Source of the DNA: Rotaria sordida
Taxonomy: Eukaryota; Rotifera; Eurotatoria; Philodinida; Philodinidae
NCBI GenBank assembly: GCA_905250125.1
Contig: CAJNOL010000627.1
Location: 48,106-112,105 of the forward strand
DNA: 64,000 nt
Direction of reading: 5' to 3'
Below, piece by piece: positions 10,986 to 22,189 of the stretch (the stretch's first letter is position 1; every line of letters starts with the position of its first letter). The notes under the pieces are model-generated. The model was not told the origin of the DNA. It saw nothing but the letters and a program-made list of their open reading frames with translations, and made no database searches. The translations under genes and the position numbers were made by a program.

Positions 10986-12130
10986 TAATATAACATAATG
11001 CAACAGAGTAGATCAGAATAAACAAATTTTATTCTTTTTTATTTTAATTTATATAGCAATGACAACAACAGGTCAAACTATAGTAAAGGAAAAAATAGAA
11101 ATAGGAAATAAGTAATATTGTAATCATCTATAATAAAATATTTCAACATGAAATATGTAATAGTTGAATTTCCGGCAACTACAGGTGCCATCTTCGGAAC
11201 ATGAAGTTGTATATGTTGGTGTTGTTGTATGATGTTGTGTGGTGAAGAAATCAAATATTGATTCATTTAATAGATTTTTTTTCAAAATACGACCAATTTT
11301 TGATGTTCTTAAACGATGTTGTATGAATATACTAAATTCTAAATTTTAGTTCAACACCATCAGGATTAGTTACACCACCATTAAGACTATCATCTCTAAA
11401 TAGAGAAGAATATGTACCATGTGTATTGTTGCTACTAAATACACACATAACATTGAATAATATAATAGATACCTGTTGTTGTCATTGCTATATAAATTAA
11501 AATAAAAAAGAATCGAAAAAAGAAATAAAAAAAGAATAAAAGTTGTTTATTCTGATCTACTCTGTTGCATTATGTTATGTTATATTATATTAAAAAAATC
11601 CATGTATCTATTATATTATTCAATGTTATGTATGTATTTAGTAGCAACAATACACATGGTACATATTCTTCTCTATTTAGAGATGATAGTCTTAATGGTG
11701 GTGTAACTAATCCTGATGGTGTTGAACTAAAATTTAGAATTTAGTATATTCATACAACATCGTTTAAGAACATCAAAAATTGGTCGTATTTTGAAAAAAA
11801 ATCTATTAAATGAATCAATATTTGATTTCTTCACCACACAACATCATACAACAACACCAACATATACAACTTCATGTTCCGAAGATGGCACCTGTAGTTG
11901 CCGGAAATTCAACTATTACATATTTCATGTTGAAATATTTTATTATAGATGATTACAATATTACTTATTTCCTATTTCTATTTTTTCCTTTACTATAGTT
12001 TGACCTGTTGTTGTCATTGCTATATAAATTAAAATAAAAAAGAATAAAATTTGTTTATTCTGATCTACTCTGTTGCATTATGTTATATTATATTTAAAAA
12101 AATCCATGTATATATTATTCAATGTTATGT
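10986..12130. mobile_element. 1.1-kb palindromic element with 13-bp target duplication
   Basis: TTGTCATTGATCA occurs immediately left (10973-10985) and right (12131-12143) of the element. Inside, an arm of about 480 bp (10986 to about 11471) is repeated in inverted orientation at about 11612-12090, and a 189-bp stretch translates identically in both arms. The end segment beginning CTGTTGTTGTCATTGC is present a third time in the centre (about 11472-11635), in the same orientation as the right-hand copy at 12006. The right half can thus be read as an internal region of about 370 bp between two direct repeats, with an inverted truncated copy on the left. That layout recalls Penelope-like or short LTR-like elements, but no reverse transcriptase is present. 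Confidence 0.65.
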
Positions 12131-12156
12131 TTGTCATTGATCAGATGGTTATTGAC

Positions 12157-13981
12157 TAGGGGTTGGTCATTTAATTTAATGGGACTTAATTAATAACATT
12201 AATTAATGTTTTTCATTAACCATTAATATTGATGGTTAATGTTTTCATTTAAAAACTTAATTCATTAATATTAATGATTAATGGTTAATATGAAGCAAAT
12301 ATTTTTTTTATTTTGATTTTTTCATGGAAGAAAAGTTAATTTAAAAAATACGAAGAGTAATTTTGATAATTTTTCAGGGCCTCTCTAATGAGGACTATCG
12401 TAACTATTCAAGACAAACTTCATGAGTTAATCCACAAAATAAATTTTAAGAAAAAAATTAACATACGTCATTTTTTTCATCAATTGGTACCTCACGAAAA
12501 AATGTCTTTAGATTTCTATGGCCTAAAGAGAGATGCCAAATAATGGTCCTAGCGTCCCAGAAAGAAAACTCGATCTAATTTTATTATCCGAAGAATCAAC
12601 AGTCATTCCTGATTATTTTTTACAAGTTTGTTTTATATTTTTTCATGACTCATTTTTAATGTCTGGAGTCTCCTCAGGGATCGAAAAATATTATTTTTGT
12701 CGCCGTTCAATTAGAAGTCCCTATAACTTGGCAGGACTTAGTAGTTTGATTACAAAATCTAATAGTTTTTTCTTAAATTAGTTGGATAAGAACAAACGTC
12801 TATAACACTTTTTAGAAGCGCTAAAAAATGTTTTTCATCCGGACCTCCATCAAAATTCAATTTAGGTTCACAAAAATAGACTTACTCGACGAAAAATTCT
12901 TTTCTCTAGAATCATTTATAAGAAGTTCGACGATATTCAAACATTTTCCGACACAATAAATGCTAAATACTGCCCAGATTGGATCATATTGTCAAAGCTA
13001 GTGTTTGTTTAGTCTTTTGAAATTATAATTTATACAAATGCATCAGTAAGACTTTTCAGCATAATACCCTATGTCCACCTACGTGTATTTGAAATTGTTT
13101 CTGCGATCTTTTTTCGATCAAATTTTTGCCCCTGATTCTTCTGCAAAATAAATGAAAAAATAAATATGATGAAAACAACTATCCGATTGGTACATAAGTT
13201 TTGTAGATTATTTTGAATTTTCGGCAAATTTAACGCCTTGCATGTCGTGATTGAAAAGGGATAGAAGTTTGAAAATTTTAGTATAGTTCGAAGTCAAAGA
13301 TACCTAACTACACTAAAAGTTTCAGATTTCCATCAGTTTTCAATTATGAGATGAAAGGCTTTAAATTTGTCTAAAACACAAGAAAACGTGCAGAACTTAT
13401 GTACCAATGGAATATTTTATGGGTTATTTATTGATCTTTTGCCTTCAAGCAAGTATTTCACAAGTTTAGTACATTGTTTTAATTGTAGAAATGACTTTTT
13501 CAATAAATCAATGTTTCACATATTCAGTCACCACGCGAAATTGCGGAGACTGGAAGAGGTGTATGGCGAATTAAAGCATATAAATGGGAATTTTCAAGAA
13601 AATTTTGCAAAAAAATGCGTAAAATATAGTGGAAATGTGCACTTATTGTTGGGGAAGAACTAAAAGCTTCTGTTTATTGAGGGAGACTCATCTAGACGCT
13701 CGCTTAGATAGAATCTGCAGATATCTTTTAGACAATAAAGAGCAAAAATTTAAACAAAAAAAAGGTCGTAAAAACAACTTCAAATACGCACAATCTGCGT
13801 GTAAAAAGTCTTTACACTAGGGATGGACCATTTTATTTAATGGGACTTAATTACTGACATTAATCAACTAACTTCACTTAACCATTAATATTAATGGCTA
13901 ATGAAAAACATTAACATTAATATTAATGTTAATGAAAAATATTAACATTAATTTAAGATTAATGTTAATGGTCCATCCCTA
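12157..13981. mobile_element. 1.8-kb hAT-type element with perfect 8-bp target duplication
   Basis: The element runs from TAGGGGTTGGTCATTT to AATGGTCCATCCCTA and is flanked by TTATTGAC on both sides (12149-12156 and 13982-13989). TAGGG-type ends and an 8-bp duplication are diagnostic of hAT. Subterminal regions are full of ATTAATGTTAAT-like repeats in both orientations. A second, inward copy of the left-type end (TAGGGATGGACCATTTTATT) starts at 13819, so 13819-13981 alone forms a 163-bp MITE-like unit. The interior has short open frames at 12533-12781, 13367-13663 and 13629-13820 that I cannot match to a transposase. It is probably non-autonomous or decayed. Confidence 0.8.
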
Positions 13982-14009
13982 TTATTGACTCTGCTGTACT
14001 TGTTCAAAT

Positions 14010-14057
14010 GAGGGTGTAGGTATGGGTCAAGAGAATATCCACACCACCCACATCCTC
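14010..14057. repeat. telomere-like hairpin 1
   Basis: GAGGGTGTAGGTATGGGT, then a loop of about 12 bp, then CCACACCACCCACATCCTC. Inverted G-rich/C-rich arms, imperfect. Confidence 0.6.
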
Positions 14058-14194
14058 TATAGGAAAAATCAGAATATTTATAAAAAAAAGAAGAAAGGAA
14101 AAATATGATTTTTACTAAAAGATACTGGTTTTTGAGCAAAAAGGCAGTTAACCTTCACTTTCCATTATAGTATGTAATTTTTTCTCTCTTTCTT

Positions 14195-14274
14195 GAGGGT
14201 GTGGGTGCGGATCTTTTATTCTTTAACACGTACACCACACGCCCGCACCCATACCCACACCCCAGGCTAGCATA
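14195..14274. repeat. telomere-like hairpin 2
   Basis: GAGGGTGTGGGTGCGGATC, a loop of about 30 bp, then CGCCCGCACCCATACCCACA with CCCCA after it. Strong inverted symmetry. Confidence 0.65.
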
Positions 14275-14792
14275 GCAGTAAGCCAACGAATCGGAAAGCA
14301 ACATTCTATTTACTGCTTCTTATGACATTTATCGTGAATCTATTATCATTAGGAAATTAGAAGTGATGTATTGAAGATGTATCTAACAAAACAAATAAGT
14401 TTTTACAGTATAATGATGTTAAATAAATAAAATAAATTGGTAGAAAATTAATTATAAGTGTGAACATTTTTGAAGTGATCAAATTTCAGGGCATGCGTAT
14501 CAACTATAAAAGGTCATTTGTGTGGCATCTTTTTTTTAATAGATTATTTCAAAATCTCTAACAATATATATTAAATTTATAACAGGCAGAGTTTGTGAGT
14601 TCTACACTTTGGCCCTTTGAGAGGCCACACTGGCAAATTTTTTTTTTTTTATTAAATGAACTTTGTATAGTACAACTACAGATAACATATTTAAATGAAG
14701 ATAGGAACGAATGTCTTTTCTACAATAATTGATTTTGGACGAGTAGAATTGTAGGACTATCATTGGTTTCCTAGATAAGTTCTCTTTTTGAA
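14275..14792. other. 3' flank of receptor gene, no gene
   Basis: AT-rich, with a T run at about 14640. Nothing recognised. Confidence 0.4.
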
Positions 14793-15840
14793 TTATTGTT
14801 GCTGTTCTTCTGCTGACACTCTATTAATACCGGTAATCGGGCGTTTCCATTGTTTAAAAACAATAATAGAGATAACATGAATAAATTGTTGACGAAATCT
14901 TTTTGATACACAAATATATATATAAAATGGACTCTATAATATAAAAAAAAACAATTGAATAAATATCTAAAAAAAAAAATGTTTTGCTCACTGCAAAATA
15001 TAAATAATACATCATTCCAGTTACGAAACTAACAAAATTTAATTGAGTAACATTAATTGAATTATTTGATAAATTTGCAGTATTGAGTATAAATAGAACA
15101 CTAATATATGGTATAATAATAAAGACTTTAAAAACAACTTGTACAAGAACCATAGTTGTTAATTGTTTGTCTAATTCTCGTCGAATAAGTGGTATTGTTC
15201 GATAAGGTATTTGTCTTACATTACTATATGCTATAGATCCAAATATAATATCAATAATAATTGGTAAAACACCAGCAAGAATCAGTAAATAAACATAAGT
15301 ATAATATTGTTGAAAAATAGGATTTGTTATGACACAACCAACTTTTCCTGTTCTTACTGAAAAACTAAGATTATACCAAATCAATGATGGTATACTATGA
15401 AGAAGCCAAATGACAAAAACTATTGCACATAAACGATAAGCTTTTTTAGTATTGAGATATTGTTGCCAATGAGGTTGAAGAGAAGTAGCCAGTAATTGAT
15501 CGATAACTGCTAAACACATACATGTGTAGGATGTTAATGCACAAACTTGAAGACAACTAATTCTGAATTTACAGTAAAATAATGATATTTCTGTCCAATC
15601 AATATTGAATCCTGAAATCATAATACGAGAAAGTAATCCTGTTATCAATTGTCCAATATTGACAAATGACATGATAGTTAAAAAAAATGCACATGAACTT
15701 TCTCGAAATGTTTGAAGACTAAGAAAGACAATAATATTAAGAATTCCACCAAGAACTCCACCAATGAGAATAGGGATACCAAAATAGATAGATATTTGTT
15801 GTGTAGCAAAAGTATAAATCGTATTGATTGTAGTCGACAT
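14793..15840 (-). CDS. rhodopsin-like seven-transmembrane receptor
   Basis: Two exons, 15840-14992 and 14933-14793, joined by a 58-bp intron with a GTGAGC donor and TATAG acceptor. Splicing in phase 0 gives 329 residues. Seven hydrophobic segments are evident: TM1 starts about residue 18 (FGIPILIGGVLGGILN, with the conserved GxxxN). Cysteines before TM3 (FYCKF) and in extracellular loop 2 (KVGCV) can form the usual disulphide. The TM3 end is CLAVIDQLLAT, a degenerate DRY region. TM7 spans the intron (YYLYFA|SPFYIY), replacing NPxxY with SPFYIY. The tail is short and basic (VSKRFRQQF). It acts at the plasma membrane as a G-protein-coupled sensor; the ligand is unknown. Without splicing the frame runs into intron and loses the real TM7. 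The style matches the large, peptide-receptor-like 7TM expansions of bdelloids. Confidence 0.85.
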
Positions 15841-16893
15841 TTGTTTTTTGAAATTTTTACAGTAATTTCAACAAGTCAAGATGCTTCTATTTCGAGTTTG
15901 TTTCACAATAGTCAGTAATGTGTGTGCATATGTTTCTATTAAATAGCATGTTCGATTTGATAGGAAAATTTAATTAAGTATTAAAAAAATAGAAACTGTA
16001 TCTGGATATGTCACATGCAATATATGTGCTGATATTTGTCAGAATTTAATTTGTCATCACCAGATGACTAGTTCGAAACATCTTTTTTTCTGATTCTGTA
16101 CTTATTAGTCAATTTTCTCATAGTTATGCTATGATGCCAACTGTTAGCTGATGTGAGGAGGAGAGAAATGCAAAATTTAAGCAAAAATTTATTTTTGTTT
16201 GCTATAGATAGAGCTTATCGGGCTACATAGAGGAAAACAGTGCTATAGAGACTTGAAAAATGGTTTTCGTTGAAAAAAATTCAAAATGATGAGTTTTTCG
16301 AAAGTATGCAAAAATATGTGAAGTTTTAAAGAGCCGGTCTATGACTGAATCAAGCGTTTTCTTTATAGGGTGTCATAGAAAAAAACTTTGATTCACTTGT
16401 TTTATCATTGTAAATAAACGAGAATGTAAAAAAGTCTTTAAATTCAAAATTTTACCCTTCTCTGAATGACTTTTAGTTAGGTATAAAATGCTAAAAATAA
16501 CAATCATACTTTTGGTTGTTTTTCCACTTAAATTAGAAAAGAATAAAGAGTACACTGTAGATGATAATAATACAATACGTCGACTCTCTCTTTACTCTAT
16601 TAAAGGATATTGATAACAAAATGTCATTTCTGATCATCAAACATATTGACGAAAAATTTAGCTTTCTCTTTTTTTTTAATAGATAAATCACTGTTTTAAA
16701 AGAGTTGTAGACGATAGGGATGACTATTGACTTTGGATCGAAATTGACAATCTTTCAGAAAAGCTATTCACTTAAAAGCATTTGAGACCAGATCTGTCAT
16801 CTTTTAAACTCTGAAAAATCAGAAAGTGTATTTTTGATATTAGGATATATTTAAGTTTTGATTAACTATTATAACAATGGATTTATGGTTTTT
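15841..16893. other. intergenic, no gene
   Basis: AT-rich. Short open frames only, none with a recognisable family signature. Confidence 0.4.
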
Positions 16894-17386
16894 TTATGTA
16901 TATTTTTCATCTGATTTGATGGCTTTTAATAATTCTTCACTATCTAACATATGCTTATGTAATTCAGTACACGGTAAGATAGAATTTAATTGTATTTTTG
17001 ATTCAGCGGATATAAGCTCTGTTGTCATACTAAATCTTCTATTATTTATTAAATGCTTCATTTGTGAAAATGCTGATTCGACATAAGCATTACTGCAAGG
17101 TAATGTATATAAAAAAACAAATGAGCTTCTTAAAATTTGGTGATTCGGTGAGAGAAAATAAGAACATCCATAACTGATTAGATCTTATTATTTTGTTGTC
17201 TGTTGAATAATCATCATCAACTTCTTTTTCATCATCACATACGTTCACTACTACTATATCATTTTGCTTTCTAACAAATGTTTGAACTTGATCAAAAAGT
17301 GGAATATTTTGATCTAATATATTTTTATATATTGATTTTATTCTTGTAAATTCAAAATATACATTGATATTTTTTTTTACAGCCAA
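16894..17386 (-). pseudogene. hAT-type transposase, C-terminal relic
   Basis: On the minus strand, 17386 to 17090 encodes an acidic linker and a hydrophobic helix ending SPNFKKLICFF. One base out of frame it continues with LPCSNAYVESAFSQMKHL and NNRRFSMTTELISAE, ending in a stop at 16894. The PCSNA-VES-FS-M pattern is the C-terminal dimerisation region of hAT transposases and of domesticated BED/hAT proteins. The frame break lies near 17088. Upstream minus-strand sequence (17470-17673) may be another piece but is not recognisable. The catalytic core is missing, so this is a decayed insertion. It is not clearly linked to the hAT termini at 12157-13981. Confidence 0.7.
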
Positions 17387-17673
17387 TGGAAAACTAAGAT
17401 TTTCTTTATGAAAAGAAAAGAATAGATTAAGGATATCATCAAGTATTGATAAGAATTATCTTTATATTTTTAAAAATACTCTTTCAAATATAAAATATTA
17501 GATGAAAATATAAAAATTACAATATTGAAAAAACAGAAAAAAATGAGAAAAACAGAAAGGACAGAAAAAAAGCAGAATTTTTCTTCTAACAGCAGACAAG
17601 GTGGCAGGTCTGTTTGAGACACGTTAATAGATTCAACAATCATTGTTTTCATTTTGTTCAGAACATCCATCAT

Positions 17674-19221
17674 ATTTCATTGTATATTTTGGCTTTACTC
17701 ATTGAGCACAAGATGTTTTGACAGTTGTTTTCGTCTTTTTGTTTTATCAACAAAAGAGTCCTTGCATTATCAAATTATTTCGTTATGTTTTCAGATTTCA
17801 TTATGAGATAATTCGCAGTTAATCACAACAAAGTTTCTAAAATATATATTGAAAAAAAAAAGAGAATCTGTGCGTTAAATTGAATTTCAATTTACTATTC
17901 TCATCTGAATAAAAATAACTTTCTTTTCATCTCTACATCACAAGTATATTCATCGATGAATGTTCTGAGACTCATTCATATTCAACAAAGTTTTGGAAAA
18001 TTTTCTTTAATTTTAGACAATCGTCACTTTACTATGATTGAGAGAAAATAACTTGCAATGAAATATATTTGATAGCTGGAATCAAATTTCTTAGTGTCAA
18101 ATAAACACACGATGTAAATCTACATATGATATTCACTTATGTTTCCATCCAATGCTAGATAGAATCGAAGTATTCATGGATTTGATTACCATGCTACCCC
18201 TGCTGTGAAATTTATTAAAAAGAACGAGTGCAATATATCCGTCTGAGTCTGTCACTATCAGATAAAACTTGACATTTTACATTAATCACCACTGTTTGAG
18301 ATTGATCTTGCTTATTATATCCTGTTCACAAGTCTTCACAGTGATTGATGAAAGTGTTGGGCTCATCCTCTTTCCAGATTACATGAAAGCACTAGTTGTT
18401 AGCATCTCATGTCTTATAATGCCAAACGAGCAAAGGCCGATTCTCGAACAAAATGGATTTTTTATTTCGAGAATTCTTTAGCCCTTCAGGAATTCTGCAC
18501 GAATCGAAAGAAAAACTTGCAAATTTCCAAGAAATATCTGATCTATTTGATTCAGGATATGACTGTGGATGAAGAGAATACTCATCCCTACAGATTCTCG
18601 CGAATCGATCCCATTTCTGAAATGAACCAAAATGAAATGTTGGGGTGTTTTTAGATCTATCTAACGATATATGCAGTTTATGGCACCAAGGAATTGAACT
18701 GATCTCAGTTACCACATAAATGTGTCCAGATATCGCAATAGCTTTTTAAGATTAGCGGAAAGAAGGCTCTTGCACAGCGTAAATCAAACAGATAAACAAT
18801 TTTTTTGTGTATTTACTCTCCTAATTTCACTCTTTCAAACAAAAGACTCGAAGTCAATTGTCGAAATTTTTCCATACAGATGTTTTATATCTTACAATTT
18901 ATTTCCCATATACAGTATAGTTAACAGAAAATACATTTGTTGTGAACAAAGTTGAATAGATTATTGTAGTCATGATAGTAGCAACTATTTTCTTTCTAAA
19001 ATGTCATATTCATAGTTATTTTTACTAGAATAAAATAATTTATTCTGTCAGATAAATCCTAATTGAAATGTAAACAAATTCTTACAAATAAGTACAGCAT
19101 TGAAAAATCGTGTCGCTTTTCTACACATATCAAATAAACCTCTATAAACATTTTCATGAGTTTAATTATTCATTATTCGCACATGATAAATCGATTCAAT
19201 TTAATCATTAAATTTTTCAGT
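17674..19221. other. intergenic, no gene
   Basis: No supported gene. Overlapping short frames at about 18407-18715 on both strands have no family signature. Confidence 0.4.
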
Positions 19222-20010
19222 TCAAGGCGAAATATTTGTGATGTTGATATATAAAACCCAAAATGAAAACGTGTTAGCCATATAAAAAGTAAATGCTTCA
19301 ATTTGTTGACGTTCTTTAATCTATACTACATTCACAATAGCTGATTTATAGATATACGTAATTGTATTAGGTGAAATGATAATGGTACAGATAATAAGTT
19401 TCACTAATAACATTCTCATCATATGATCGATCTCATTTTCAATGAATGTTCGCTCCTGACTCTGAAGATATACTCGGTTGAATACGACTATGCATTTGTC
19501 ATACTTAATAATGGAAAAAAACAGTAGCAGATATTATGTAAATAGTGTAGATAATATCATATACATCACTTCTTGCGTCACGGACATCATTAGCTAGTGT
19601 ACGCAACCCAGTAGGAAAAATAGTTGCCAGAAACTGGAAAAGTATAACAGATGAAGTAACACGTACAGCAACTTTATATTAGCTAAATGCATGAATATTT
19701 CCTTGATCACTGCAAGATGCATAACGATCAGCACAAACAAAGATAAACAATGTTCGTAACATTTGATTCAATGCATGTCGAAAATAGAAAAACATTCCAT
19801 AAGAATATTGATTGTAGAGAAACGAACTTGGATAATCTAATCCCTAAATACCTGGTACAACAGAAATATTCAAACCACATATTGACATTGCTAAAATATA
19901 GAGTACACAAGGCTTTCGATGATATGTTGATTGACTAAACATACCTATATTGAAAAACGATCCAATACTACCAAGTATGACATATTTTCAATTCCTAAAT
20001 GAATGGTTAG
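19222..20010 (-). pseudogene. decayed rhodopsin-like 7TM receptor
   Basis: Read on the minus strand from about 20010 to 19222, the pieces of a 7TM receptor appear in order but in broken frames. They are TM1 (LGSIGSFFNIGMFSQST), TM2 (VLYILAMSICGLNI), TM3 (LRTLFIFVCADRYASC, with a DRY motif intact as DRY), TM4 (VTSSVILFQFLATIFPTG), extracellular loop 2 and TM5 (YDIIYTICYCFFPLLS), TM6 (LLVKLIICTIIISPNTITYI) and a TM7 stub (MANTFSFWVLYI). Stop codons interrupt after VVPGI and after TM5, and at least two frameshifts are needed. A third member of the 7TM family in this window, it shares no close wording with the two intact ones. Confidence 0.75.
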
Positions 20011-20357
20011 TATGAAAAAGTCTATTAATTTGATATCGTCAAAAAGGATTATTTTATATTATCTAAATAAAACTGTCTGAACTAGCTCTTTGAATTTAAA
20101 TAACAATATGAAACAACTTTTTCATTAGTGGAAAATTTTTTGTTTTTTTTTTTCTTTAAGAAAACTTCTACCAAGTTTTAGACGTATCATCAAAGTATTG
20201 TATTAGTACCAGATGTACGAGAAAAATTTCTCTTGGAAGATCATCAATTCTTTTTTCTATTCGGGTCCACACGCAAATATCACTTGTTTTCGTCTTAGGG
20301 TCAATGAACTTTTACAAGAACGTACAAATATTCGTAATTTTGATTTAATTCGATTCA

Positions 20358-20869
20358 ATGAAGTACACAATCGATGATTGTCATTCGATCGATTTTTGTA
20401 AGATTTATTTTTTGATAATTCTTATAACTACTTTATTCATAAACGACAATCATTATATGATAAACACGCGTCATAAAAACATCATCCGATATATCAAATT
20501 TAATTATGTTATTCAAGTAATTTTTTGTTTTAAATATAAGAGTCTTAGAATGATTGAACCACTCTCATTAAATGATAAATATCCAATTCCATCAATGACA
20601 AATTGGTTCAGATCTATTTTATTTTCAATTCTTGATGAAAATACTCGGACATCCATGTTTATCAAGTATTTAATAATGAATAAGGTTTATGTTGTTCTTT
20701 TAACAGGATTACGTAAAATGAGAAGAAGATACAATAGTAAGTAAATCAGTATGTAATCCGATTAAAACAATTTTTTTTAAAGTAATTAATATAAACATAT
20801 ATATCTATGTGTATATTACGTCTTTTTGTTTTAGTCGGTCATTCATTTCGTTGTCATATGAATATTTAA
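20358..20869 (+). CDS. hypothetical small protein, possibly two exons
   Basis: Exon 20358-20736 (ATG start) has a GTAAGT donor at 20737. A TTTTAG acceptor at 20831-20834 leads to 20835-20869 in the right phase, ending in TAA (137 residues). The N-terminal third has a hydrophobic segment (FLIILITTLFI) and the rest is basic. I do not recognise it. The frame may begin earlier, since 20296-20350 also reads smoothly in another frame (VNELLQERTNIRNFDL). It could equally be a relic. Confidence 0.25.
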
Positions 20870-22189
20870 GTCTCATTCTTTTCCATTGCATTTCTGATTC
20901 TGTATTCAATTGATTACATCTATCTCAATAATTACTTCTGATACTTCATTCTGTATTTGTTAGATAGACCGCTGTCGATATCATTTTGCATCAATGTTAT
21001 AGTGTTATTAATCGTTTTTGGAAATATTACAGATGTGAGTGTAGGTATCTGTGTGAGGGTGATAATACTCTTTCTATTCTTACATACACTATACTTGACG
21101 GAGTTGGAAGTAACCATCGCTAAAATTACTCGGTATGGTTTGTTTTAATTACTTACCTTCGATGAGTAGCTTATTAGAATGATTTCTAAGACTATATAGA
21201 AAAATTATTTTCAACGTCGTGAACAGTGCTCATATAAGATCGGAATACTGGTTAGAGAGTATTCTGACATGTATAACATTGATACCCATGACCGATTTCC
21301 GTTCAACCAATCGATTGATAATTGTTTATCGATCAGCGGCCTAGTGAATTCTCATTGTTGCGAGCGTCGCACACATGTTCAATGATTTTATGGATTTTTA
21401 TTCGAAACTGTTTTCCCTATTTTACAAGATCAGGTTTCTCCGTTTTGTGAAACACGATCTGAACGATGTTGAAATATATGGAGTAGAAATTTGCATCAAC
21501 CTCTCAACTTCCTAACACACAGTGACAGATCCAACCAGCCCCCTCCCTCTCCTCTCCCCATTACAGACGCTGACAGACAGCCTTCAGAAACCATCACAAA
21601 CTGTGACAGACAAGCCCTAGAGATCATTACAGGCGGTATATTCATAAGATCTCGTTACTACTTATTATCTACTACTCAATAAGAGTTGTACAGAAATCCG
21701 GAAACAACAATGAGGAAATATGTTCCCAAATTCATCAAAAAAAGTAACTTTCGTATGATTATAGACAATAGCTATATCGTACTTCGTATTTTAATCTCGC
21801 AGGGATTTCACTAACGGCTTTTTTATTGATTAACCTATGCTTCCGTGTATGATACAACCATGTTAGTTGTGAGTGTTTCCTAATGATCCATATCAACACC
21901 CACACCTCGCACACCCAAACGCTTCCACAAACGCTCCCAAACTCCTAAGCCCCACACTCACATCCACATCCACACTCAATTCAGAAGGGACAAGTACTTT
22001 TGTCTGGGACTGTATGTGTTAATCTTTGAACGAATTGATTCAGTTAATTAAAATAAGAAAACATTTCATTGAGTTTTTCAAACTATTTTATTTGTTTTGA
22101 ACTCATTTCTGAATGATCTTGTTACATCAATAAATTCTTTTTGGCATATTTGTTCATTCAAATATAATTAACAGTAGAAAAAAAAAGAT
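20870..22189. other. intergenic, C-rich patch
   Basis: No gene. A pyrimidine-rich patch at about 21537-21570 is followed by three GACAGA-containing units (21567-21612). A C-rich telomere-like arm lies at 21894-21978. Confidence 0.4.
21894..21978. repeat. telomere-like C-rich arm 3
   Basis: AACACCCACACCTCGCACAC and CACATCCACATCCACACTC-type units in a long C-rich arm. The matching G-rich arm (about 21860-21880, GTTAGTTGTGAGTGTTTCC) is weak, so the hairpin is degenerate. Confidence 0.5.

Noticed and set aside
11078-11998. Two identical 62-codon frames on opposite strands as genes
   Set aside because: They are the two arms of the palindromic element; identity reflects the inverted repeat, and no protein family is visible.
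10986-12130. Hammerhead ribozyme of a retrozyme or Penelope-like element
   Set aside because: No CTGATGA core with a partnered GAAA was found; the nearest match, CTGATGG, lacks the core.
18407-18715. 102-codon minus-strand frame and overlapping plus-strand frame
   Set aside because: Same-length overlapping frames on both strands, no domain, no splice or start context.
18680-18740. Possible tRNA T-arm (GTTCAATTCC on the minus strand)
   Set aside because: No A-box or acceptor pairing at the right distance.
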